11,694 nt of DNA from Thermoproteota archaeon (GTDB lineage: Archaea > Thermoproteota > Methanomethylicia > Methanomethylicales > B66-G16): NCBI GenBank assembly GCA_003649085.1, contig QMQV01000044.1:1-11694 (forward strand), read 5' to 3'. A program made the translations under genes and the position numbers. Below are positions 6,407 through 11,694 of the stretch, in pieces. The notes beneath the pieces were generated by a model that worked only from the letters and a program-made list of their open reading frames with translations, was not told the origin of the DNA and did no database searches. Within the stretch, counting starts at the first letter, position 1. Every line of letters begins with the position of its first letter.

Positions 6407-6553
6407 TTACTTTTCCTGCCTGTATGGGCATTTAATGCAATGGGCCTCTCCATTTGGTAATAGTATGCCTTCGTCGCCGAATGGAGGCCTATGACATAGG
6501 TAGTAGGTGGTTCCTGACGGTGTCTTATAGACCTCTAGGTATATACACTTCAA
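6407..6553 (-). CDS. Small putative zinc-binding protein (48 aa), unknown function
   Basis: A short gene with a perfect SD site GGAGGTGA (6566-6559) five bases before a TTG start, which decides the start. An in-frame ATG at 6568 would add five residues but overlaps that SD site. The protein contains MKCIYLEVYKTPSG, then TYYLCHRPPFGDEG, and ends HCIKCPYRQEK. Cys3, Cys20 (with His21), Cys39 and Cys42 make a C-x16-C-x18-CxxC pattern, suggesting one zinc site around a small beta fold. No family is recognised. It lies 20 bases tail to tail from the Trm112-like gene and 113 bases downstream of the Cren7-like gene on the same strand. The very strong SD site suggests efficient translation. Confidence 0.7.
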   Translation of the reverse strand: MKCIYLEVYKTPSGTTYYLCHRPPFGDEGILLPNGEAHCIKCPYRQEK

Positions 6554-6666
6554 TCCATTCACCTCCATGAAGAATTGATGTTAAAATTGAGGTAGAGGGC
6601 TTGAAGCTTGTATTTAAGCTTGTCGCTCGAAGATTAAGAAAAAGAAGAGGTGTTAAGAGGGGAAAT

Positions 6667-6810
6667 TCACTTGACTGCTGCTCTGAAGTAAGCGCCACAT
6701 TTAGGGCACTTAAAGAGACCTATCGTAACGGCTTTTTTGCCCTTTGGAGCTAACTGCCAGGTTTTCTGCGGTTTATCAACTTCAGCGCCGCACTTGGGGC
6801 ATTTCGCCAT
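6667..6810 (-). CDS. Cren7-like chromatin protein with two zinc knuckles (47 aa)
   Basis: A 47-aa basic protein. Cys4/Cys7 (KCPKCG) and Cys35/Cys38 (KCPKCG) form two knuckles of one zinc ribbon. Between them residues 18-34 read [17 protein letters not shown], which matches WALAPKGRKGVKIGLFK of Sulfolobus Cren7 (from memory) at 13 of 17 positions. The following GAYFR matches GKYFR. Trp18, Leu20, Val28 and Phe33 align with Cren7 Trp26, Leu28, Val36 and Phe41, the DNA-contacting and intercalating residues. Cren7 is an abundant SH3-like DNA-bending protein. Here the turns of its two hairpins appear replaced by CxxC. DNA binding is inferred. The ATG has GAGG six bases upstream. An alternative reading is a general archaeal zinc-ribbon protein. 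Confidence 0.75.
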   Translation of the reverse strand: MAKCPKCGAEVDKPQKTWQLAPKGKKAVTIGLFKCPKCGAYFRAAVK

Positions 6811-6850
6811 TTTAAGCCTCTCCCCCAAACTACCTTTATGGAGATCATAG

Positions 6851-6861
6851 ATAATTTAAAG
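6851..6861 (-). promoter_or_regulatory. TATA box of the Cren7-like gene
   Basis: The minus strand reads CTTTAAATTAT, centred about 46 bases upstream of the ATG. Transcription would start about 20 bases before the ATG, leaving room for the GAGG ribosome binding site. Confidence 0.5.
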
Positions 6862-6868
6862 ATTGCTA

Positions 6869-6899
6869 TTAGCTTTTAATCAACTGAGTTAAAAGCTAA
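6869..6899. repeat. Perfect 11-bp inverted repeat next to the Cren7-like promoter
   Basis: TTAGCTTTTAA (6869-6879) and TTAAAAGCTAA (6889-6899) are perfect reverse complements with a 9-base spacer. The near arm is eight bases upstream of the TATA box of the Cren7-like gene, the usual place for an archaeal activator or a regulator that competes with TFB. The rest of the gap up to tRNA-Gln (6900-7090) is AT-rich and shows no gene. Confidence 0.5.
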
Positions 6900-7064
6900 C
6901 TGTTATCTCTTTGCGTTGTCAAGTAATATTTTTGAGATATTTATGGTAGGGTAAATTAACAGGAAAGTTTTAGAGTTAAATAGTCTTTCTTAAACTTGAG
7001 CTTAAACGCCTTAGGTTTTTTGTTTTCAGATAATGTTCACTTATTTTTAAGCTATATATTAAAA

Positions 7065-7177
7065 GTGAAAATTAATAGAAAATGGAGGATTGGTAGCCCG
7101 GGGGAGATTCGAACTCCCGTCGACGGGGCCAAAGCCCGTCATGCTTGGCCGCTACACCACCGGGCTTCAATTTTCAC
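7065..7177. repeat. 9-bp inverted repeat flanking tRNA-Gln
   Basis: GTGAAAATT (7065-7073) lies beyond the tRNA 3' end, and its exact reverse complement AATTTTCAC (7169-7177) lies two bases before the 5' end. Leader and trailer of the precursor could pair and enclose the tRNA. The arms are AT-rich, so coincidence is possible. Confidence 0.3.
7091..7166 (-). tRNA. tRNA-Gln (TTG); CCA encoded
   Basis: On the minus strand the acceptor AGCCCGG (7166-7160) pairs with CCGGGCT (7101-7095), followed by A (7094) and an encoded CCA (7093-7091). The anticodon stem ACGGG/CCCGT closes loop CTTTGGC, so the anticodon is TTG (7132-7130). The T arm is GGGAG-TTCGAAT-CTCCC. The 73-nt gene has no intron. In archaea this tRNA is normally charged first with glutamate and then amidated by GatDE; this is family knowledge and not visible here. 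Confidence 0.95.
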
Positions 7178-7189
7178 GGAGAAATAGCG

Positions 7190-7199
7190 GTTTATTATC
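7190..7199 (-). promoter_or_regulatory. TATA box of tRNA-Gln
   Basis: The minus strand reads GATAATAAAC, centred about 28 bases upstream of the tRNA 5' end, and closely resembles the box of tRNA-Glu (CTAATAAAAC). Confidence 0.55.
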
Positions 7200-7214
7200 T
7201 TTTACTTCCTTGCC

Positions 7215-8396
7215 TTACGATAGTGATTCTTCAATTTCGGATAATTTTTTATGTAATTTTGTTTTAAGTTGACTAGACTTACTGAAGACTTGTGCTTTTA
7301 TCTTTTCATACTGTGCTCTTGTTATCTGCCTTATAGCATATTGTCTGCTTGCTTCTTCAAGTTTTGAGTAATCTGATTTTAGGTCTTTGAGCACGCTAAC
7401 CACTTCTTGCAGAACTTCAGCATGCGTCTTAATTTCCTTGCTTAATTTAGATACTTTGTCTTCGATATTAGAGTGCACATCCTCTAAATCTTTTTTGAGA
7501 ACTTCGCTTCTTGACGTATACTCCCTTTTAGAAATCTTGCCCAACCTGTACTCCTCTTCAGTTTTCACAATTTCTGCTTGTAGAGAAAACCATTTATCCA
7601 CTAATTTAGCTAATTCAGAAACCTTGGCTGCTAAGGCTAGAGGCTTTTTAACTAAGATTTTCTTTTCAATACGTTTTCTTGCCTTTTTATAAGCTAGAAA
7701 AGATGCTAAGCCTATAGCTATGGCTGATGCTAAAATTACGGGCTTAGGTATTGTGGCGTATACTGTGTATGATGCCTTAAAGCTTATGGTCTTGCTCATT
7801 GGAAGCTGCTCAAAAACATATACAAGCTTATAACGCCAGCCTTTCTCTACCATAGATGGTTGCGGATTAAGCTCTGAAATTGACGTTGTCGTCTCTGGCG
7901 TATAGATTATTAACTTGATGGACTTAACTTGGTATGGATACTGTGACTTAATGTCATCTGCTACTGGGATTAGAACTAAGCCTTCTGGCTTAAGATAAGA
8001 TGATGATAGCCTATACGCTATGGTAAAGGATGTCGACGTATTTTGTTTAAGGGAAAAGCGAGGATATATGTTTAATAAGGTTTTCCCATCCTCCTCCCCT
8101 ATGATCTCAAAGTCTAAGAAAGATATCGTATCATAAACCTTTATGTCAGCTACATGTTTGGGAAGCTTTACTAGAACGGCATTAACAGTTTCTGAGCCGA
8201 CGTTTGTGAAGATAACGTAGTCCTCAATGTCTGTGAAACCTGGATTTAGCACTATTTTTCGCTGCAAGCTTTTGACGATTAGGCCAACTCCTTGTTCCCT
8301 GACGATTGTTGCAGATGCTGTTGTTAACAATAAGGATAAAGTCATTAGAGATAATAGCAGCACGTAGAGCTTGATTTTATTATTGATTAACCTCAA
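7215..8396 (-). CDS. Ribophorin I (OST1)-like type I membrane protein
   Basis: A 393-aa protein with a signal peptide (1-29), an extracytoplasmic beta-rich part (30-215), one membrane helix (about 219-235), a basic stop-transfer patch and a cytoplasmic helical region (245-393). The topology and several blocks resemble human ribophorin I as I recall it. PRFSLKQNTSTSFTIAYRLSS (112-132) parallels its block PRFPL...YNLPS, and KSLQRKIVLNPGFTDIEDYV parallels RVIEVSHWGNIAVEENV. The cytoplasmic end with its Tyr/Leu-spaced helices also parallels it. Ribophorin I is a non-catalytic subunit of the oligosaccharyltransferase that N-glycosylates secreted proteins. The cytoplasmic part holds an internal duplication (about 280-307 and 351-377, SHOCT-like hairpins). 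The TTG start has GAGGG six bases upstream. No Stt3/AglB gene is in the window. If not ribophorin, it is an unassigned surface protein. Confidence 0.6.
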   Translation of the reverse strand: MRLINNKIKLYVLLLSLMTLSLLLTTASATIVREQGVGLIVKSLQRKIVLNPGFTDIEDYVIFTNVGSETVNAVLVKLPKHVADIKVYDTISFLDFEIIGEEDGKTLLNIYPRFSLKQNTSTSFTIAYRLSSSYLKPEGLVLIPVADDIKSQYPYQVKSIKLIIYTPETTTSISELNPQPSMVEKGWRYKLVYVFEQLPMSKTISFKASYTVYATIPKPVILASAIAIGLASFLAYKKARKRIEKKILVKKPLALAAKVSELAKLVDKWFSLQAEIVKTEEEYRLGKISKREYTSRSEVLKKDLEDVHSNIEDKVSKLSKEIKTHAEVLQEVVSVLKDLKSDYSKLEEASRQYAIRQITRAQYEKIKAQVFSKSSQLKTKLHKKLSEIEESLS

Positions 8397-8476
8397 TAAT
8401 AACCCTCACACATTTAAGTGCTGCTTTTAACGTGGTGTTAGCGGAGAGTAAAAATAAGTTTTTGCTTAGACATAAG

Positions 8477-8485
8477 CCTTAAAGC
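8477..8485 (+). promoter_or_regulatory. TATA box of the gcvPA-gcvPB unit
   Basis: CCTTAAAGC is centred 26-27 bases upstream of ATG 8508, the distance expected when transcription begins at or just before that codon. No glycine riboswitch-like structure is seen in the roughly 100-base divergent gap. Confidence 0.45.
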
Positions 8486-8507
8486 TATCACATCTATGGT
8501 GTTTTCT

Positions 8508-9878
8508 ATGCACTATCTACCAAATTCCCATCCCGAAGTTAAGAAGGAGATGCTCAAGGAGATAGGCATAGGCTCTATTGAAGAGTTATTCAGCGACGTG
8601 CCTAAGGAGCTGATTAGAAAAGATATTGAAGGTTTACCTAAAGATCCTATGCCTGAACAAGAGGTCTTCAAAGTCGTCAGATTAATACTCAAGAAAAACA
8701 GACCGATTACGAGTTTTCCATGTTTTTTAGGAGGAGGTGTTTGGGTACACTACGTGCCGTCTGCTGTCAAAGCCATTATATCTAGAAGCGAGTTTTTGAC
8801 ATCATATACCCCTTATCAGCCTGAGGTAAGTCAGGGCATTTTACAAGCACTCTTTGAATATCAAAGCTTAATGGCTGAGCTATTAGACATGGATGTTGTA
8901 AACGCCTCAATGTATGATTGGGCTTCTGCTCTTGGAGAAGCAGCTTTGATGGCCATGAGGATTACTAAGCGTAGGAAGATTTTAGTGCCTAGGTTAGCAG
9001 GATGGGAAAGAAAGCTAGTTCTTAAAACCTATGTTAGTCCGCACGAAGCTGTTATCGAAGAAGTTTCATTTAACATGGAGACTGGCCAAATCTCCCTAGA
9101 AGACTTAGAGAGCAAAGTTGGAGAAGAAGCTGCAGCAGTTTACTTAGAAAATCCTAACTTCTTAGGGGTCATTGAAGAACATGTGGATGAAATCTCCGAT
9201 TTAGTGCATAAGAAAGGGGCTTTGCTAATTGTAGGGGTTGAACCTATTTCACTTGGTTTAATTAGACCCCCGGGGTCATATGGCGCTGATGTAGTAATTG
9301 GAGAAGGACAGCCTCTTGGCTTACCGCCTAGTTTCGGAGGACCACTTTTGGGAATTTTCGCTTGTAGAGACGACTTAACTTTAATTAGACAAATGCCTGG
9401 GAGAATTGTGGGCTTGACGACTACTAAAGATGGGAGTAAGAGAGGGTTTGTGTTAGCACTGACCACGAGAGAGCAGCATATAAGGCGTGAAAAGGCGACT
9501 TCAAACATTTGTACTAATGAAACACTGTGTGCGGTGGCGTTGGCTGTTTACCTTTCATTATTGGGTAGAACAGGATTGAGAAAGCTTTGCGAAAGCATAG
9601 TCTACAACACTTACTACGTCATTAAGAAACTACAAAAAATAGGCGGAGTTAAGGTGCCCATCTTTAAGGCATTTCACTTCAAGGACTTTGCGATTAAATT
9701 TGAAAGATCAGCTGATGAAGTGCTTAAAGCTCTACAGCATAGAGGAGTACAAGGAGGAATACCACTTAAAAGGTACTATCCTGAACTCGGCGAAAGCGCG
9801 CTCTTTTCAGTAACTGAAGTCCATAGCCTTGAAGACTTAAACGCCTTAATAAATGCTATTAAGGAGGTTGTTGAATGA
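8508..9878 (+). CDS. gcvPA: Glycine dehydrogenase (decarboxylating) subunit 1 (P-protein alpha)
   Basis: With subunit 2 it forms the P-protein of the glycine cleavage system, which decarboxylates glycine and passes the aminomethyl group to lipoyl H-protein. The 456-aa length is normal for the split archaeal/bacterial form. Typical blocks are the N-terminal HYLPNSHPEVKKEMLKEIG, the TPYQPEVSQG region, DWASALGEAALMA, and NICTNETLCA near the middle-to-C-terminal border. This half lacks the PLP lysine, which sits in subunit 2. ATG 8508 is chosen because GGTG lies six bases upstream and a TATA box lies 26 bases upstream. ATG 8496, four codons earlier, is the alternative. It overlaps gcvPB by ATGA. 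The T, H and L proteins are not in the window. Confidence 0.95.
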   Translation: MHYLPNSHPEVKKEMLKEIGIGSIEELFSDVPKELIRKDIEGLPKDPMPEQEVFKVVRLILKKNRPITSFPCFLGGGVWVHYVPSAVKAIISRSEFLTSYTPYQPEVSQGILQALFEYQSLMAELLDMDVVNASMYDWASALGEAALMAMRITKRRKILVPRLAGWERKLVLKTYVSPHEAVIEEVSFNMETGQISLEDLESKVGEEAAAVYLENPNFLGVIEEHVDEISDLVHKKGALLIVGVEPISLGLIRPPGSYGADVVIGEGQPLGLPPSFGGPLLGIFACRDDLTLIRQMPGRIVGLTTTKDGSKRGFVLALTTREQHIRREKATSNICTNETLCAVALAVYLSLLGRTGLRKLCESIVYNTYYVIKKLQKIGGVKVPIFKAFHFKDFAIKFERSADEVLKALQHRGVQGGIPLKRYYPELGESALFSVTEVHSLEDLNALINAIKEVVE

Positions 9879-11395
9879 GAGATTATGCTCAAGCAAAGTG
9901 GGATGAACCTTTAATCTTTGAGATTACAAAAGCGCCAAGGAAAACGTTTAGTGTACCACTTCCTTGTGATGATGTCATTCGTGAAGTTGGAAGCTTAGAA
10001 GAGCTTGTTCCCAAGAATATGTTAAGGCATGAATTAAGCATACCTGACTTATCTGAAGTTGAAGTTATACGACACTTTACTAAGCTGACACAAATGAACT
10101 ATGGAGTAGACTTAGGGCCGTACCCCTTAGGTTCGTGTACCATGAAATATAACCCTAAGGTAAACGAAGAGTTAGCTAACTTAGATGAAGTCTTGTGGAT
10201 TCACCCGTATCAACCTGAAGAACAGGTTCAAGGAGCTCTTGAACTAATGTATAAGCTTGAACAGCTATTAGCCTCTCTAACTGGAATGCACAAAGTTACA
10301 TTACAACCAGCTGCTGGGGCACATGGAGAACTTGTCGGCTGCTTGATCATGAAAGCTCACTTTAAGCGTTTAGGAGAAAATCAGAGAGATGAAATCTTAA
10401 TACCAGATTCAGCTCATGGCACAAACCCGGCCAGCGCAGCTATGTGTGGATTTAGAGTTATCGAAATACCTTCAAATGAAGAAGGATGCGTTGACTTAGA
10501 GGCTCTGAAAGCAGTCTTATCAAAGCACACGGCGGGGCTCATGTTGACAAATCCTAATACCCTCGGCATCTTCGAGAAAGATGTCTTAGAAATAGCTAAG
10601 ATGGTACATGAGGTTGGTGGACTCTTATATTATGATGGTGCAAACCTTCAAGGTATTTTAGGCAAAGTTAGACCAGGGGATATGGGTTTTGATATTGTTC
10701 ACCTTAACCTTCATAAAACTTTCTCTACCCCTCATGGCGGAGGAGGACCTGGTTCTGGACCAATAGGCGTGACAAGGGAACTTGAAGACTATCTTCCAGT
10801 ACCGACCATCGAGTTTGATGGGAGAAAATACTGGCTTAACTATGATAAACCTTATTCGATAGGAAAAGTGAAAGGATTTTACGGTAACTTCTCAGTAATG
10901 GTAAAAGCTTATGCTTATATACTGAGCATGGGACTTAGAGGGCTTATTGAATCGTGTGAGATATCGGTTTTAAACACTAATTACTTCATGAAAAAAGCTA
11001 AAGAGCTTAAAGGAATGTCGATTCCCTATGGAGAAAAGCCTAGGAAGCACGAAGTCGTATTAAGCGCAGAAAAACTTTCAAGAGAGACAGGCGTTACGGC
11101 AATGGATGTAGCTAAGGCATTAATAGATAAGGGGCTACATCCACCAACCATATATTTCCCCTTAATAGTAAAAGAAGCTTTAATGATCGAGTTTACTGAT
11201 ACTGAGAGCAGAGAAAACATCGATAGATATTTTGAAGCTTTAAAGGAGATAGTAGAAGAAGCCTATTCTAACCCGAGCTTAGTTAAAGAAAGACCAAAGA
11301 AATCTGCCGTTTTCAGATTAGATGAGACAAAAGCTAGCCATCCGAAAACCATGTGTTTAAGCTATAGGATGTACCGTAAAAAAAAAAGTCCGTGA
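9875..11395 (+). CDS. gcvPB: Glycine dehydrogenase (decarboxylating) subunit 2 (P-protein beta)
   Basis: The PLP-bearing half of the glycine decarboxylase. HLNLHKTFSTPHGGGGPGSG holds the PLP lysine (Lys281) and the glycine-rich loop. PLGSCTMKYNP (84-94), LQPAAGAHGE (143-152) and DSAHGTNPASAAMCGF (178-193) are further family hallmarks. At 506 aa it is of normal length. The start codon overlaps the gcvPA stop in ATGA, with GGAGG (9863-9867) seven bases upstream, so translation is probably coupled and yields equal amounts of both subunits. The last codons include a run of ten A (11378-11387) that gives a basic tail YRKKKSP. An insertion or deletion there would alter only a few terminal residues. 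Confidence 0.96.
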   Translation: MRDYAQAKWDEPLIFEITKAPRKTFSVPLPCDDVIREVGSLEELVPKNMLRHELSIPDLSEVEVIRHFTKLTQMNYGVDLGPYPLGSCTMKYNPKVNEELANLDEVLWIHPYQPEEQVQGALELMYKLEQLLASLTGMHKVTLQPAAGAHGELVGCLIMKAHFKRLGENQRDEILIPDSAHGTNPASAAMCGFRVIEIPSNEEGCVDLEALKAVLSKHTAGLMLTNPNTLGIFEKDVLEIAKMVHEVGGLLYYDGANLQGILGKVRPGDMGFDIVHLNLHKTFSTPHGGGGPGSGPIGVTRELEDYLPVPTIEFDGRKYWLNYDKPYSIGKVKGFYGNFSVMVKAYAYILSMGLRGLIESCEISVLNTNYFMKKAKELKGMSIPYGEKPRKHEVVLSAEKLSRETGVTAMDVAKALIDKGLHPPTIYFPLIVKEALMIEFTDTESRENIDRYFEALKEIVEEAYSNPSLVKERPKKSAVFRLDETKASHPKTMCLSYRMYRKKKSP

Positions 11396-11442
11396 AGGAA
11401 ACCTCTAAGTGTTTAAAGTATATTAAGGTTGTTTAACTTAAG

Positions 11443-11694
11443 ATGCGTTTGAGACGGGGGTCTATTTTGAACAAAGACTTAGAAAGTAAAGTTAGAGATG
11501 CTTTAAGGGAAGTTTATGATCCAGAGACTGGGCTTAATCTCCTTGAAATGAACCTTATAACCAAGGTAGAAGAGCTTGACGAAGGATTCGTAGAAGTAGA
11601 GTTCACTCCTTCAAGTCCATTTTGCCCGATAGCGTTCTACTTAGCTAGCAAAATCAAGCTAAAGGCGCAGTCAGTAGAAGGAGTTAGGAAAGTC
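11443..11694 (+). CDS. DUF59/MIP18-family iron-sulfur assembly protein, cut by the window edge
   Basis: 84 codons are visible. VRDALREVYDPETGLNLLEM is the family's N-terminal signature, and EVEFTPSSPFCPIAFYLASKI carries the conserved cysteine of the SPxCP loop. Members (MIP18, SufT, PaaD, or the N-terminal part of some ApbC proteins) assist delivery of iron-sulfur clusters to target proteins. The 3' end is missing, so a stand-alone protein cannot be told from a longer fusion. TTTAAA at 11412-11417 is about 27 bases before ATG 11443 and fits a leaderless start. TTG at 11467 has a GGGGGT stretch upstream and would give the more usual short N-terminus. It follows gcvPB by 47 bases but probably has its own promoter. 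Confidence 0.85.
   Translation, partial: MRLRRGSILNKDLESKVRDALREVYDPETGLNLLEMNLITKVEELDEGFVEVEFTPSSPFCPIAFYLASKIKLKAQSVEGVRKV

Noticed and set aside
6996..7272. Two plus-strand open frames across tRNA-Gln
   Set aside because: Both read through the antisense of the tRNA (the common GEIRTP/GRFELPS artefact of tRNA-derived false proteins).
7387..7692. Plus-strand open frame of 101 codons
   Set aside because: It is antisense to the coiled-coil end of the ribophorin-like gene.
8397..8507. Glycine riboswitch before gcvPA
   Set aside because: No conserved aptamer core is visible and the likely transcription start is at or next to the start codon, leaving no leader.
9140..9508. Minus-strand open frame of 122 codons
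   Set aside because: It is antisense to a conserved part of gcvPA and has no domain or SD site.
1..11694. CRISPR array, transposon or integrase
   Set aside because: No regularly spaced repeats, transposase motifs or terminal repeats were found; the inverted repeats seen are short and promoter-linked.

Overview
The window looks like a piece of an archaeal chromosome. A tRNA-Glu carries an 18-nt intron at position 37/38 in a textbook bulge-helix-bulge fold, and the promoters have TATA boxes. The core genes are of archaeal type: family I pyrophosphatase, Trm112-type zinc protein, two-subunit glycine decarboxylase and an MIP18/DUF59 protein. A 47-aa protein closely resembles the crenarchaeal chromatin protein Cren7. 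Together with GC-rich tRNA stems, this suggests a thermophilic member of the TACK (Thermoproteota-like) or a related deep lineage. I cannot name the genus. Base composition is AT-leaning (by eye about 40% GC), TTG starts with good Shine-Dalgarno (SD) sites are frequent, and the hexamer AAGCTT is strikingly common.

Left part (1-1400): the start of a minus-strand gene that leaves the window at the left edge, a divergent pair of tRNA genes (Glu-CTC with intron, Leu-CAG), an apparently gene-free stretch, and a membrane-anchored coiled-coil protein of unknown function.

Middle (1401-6390): a minus-strand pair ppa-sppA, in which the SppA-like signal peptide peptidase is fused to a C-terminal DUF4350/GIFT-type domain. 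A divergent compact M50 (site-2 protease type) membrane protein follows. It meets tail to tail a COG2426-type membrane protein that is translationally coupled to a DegT-type sugar aminotransferase. A Trm112-family zinc protein is divergent from the latter.

Small-protein and tRNA region (6390-7200): two short minus-strand zinc-binding genes, one of 48 aa with an unidentified C/C/CxxC pattern and one of 47 aa that reads as a zinc-knuckle version of Cren7. A perfect 11-bp inverted repeat lies just upstream of the TATA box of the Cren7-like gene. A tRNA-Gln(TTG) gene follows.

Right part (7215-11694): a type I membrane protein whose sequence and topology resemble ribophorin I (OST1) of the eukaryotic oligosaccharyltransferase, divergent from gcvPA-gcvPB (glycine decarboxylase P-protein, overlapping by ATGA). 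A DUF59/MIP18 iron-sulfur-assembly protein is cut by the right edge. The glycine cleavage genes act in one-carbon metabolism together with H, T and L proteins that are not in this window. The points most worth a second look are the Cren7-like zinc protein with its operator-like repeat, the ribophorin-like protein, and the SppA-GIFT fusion.
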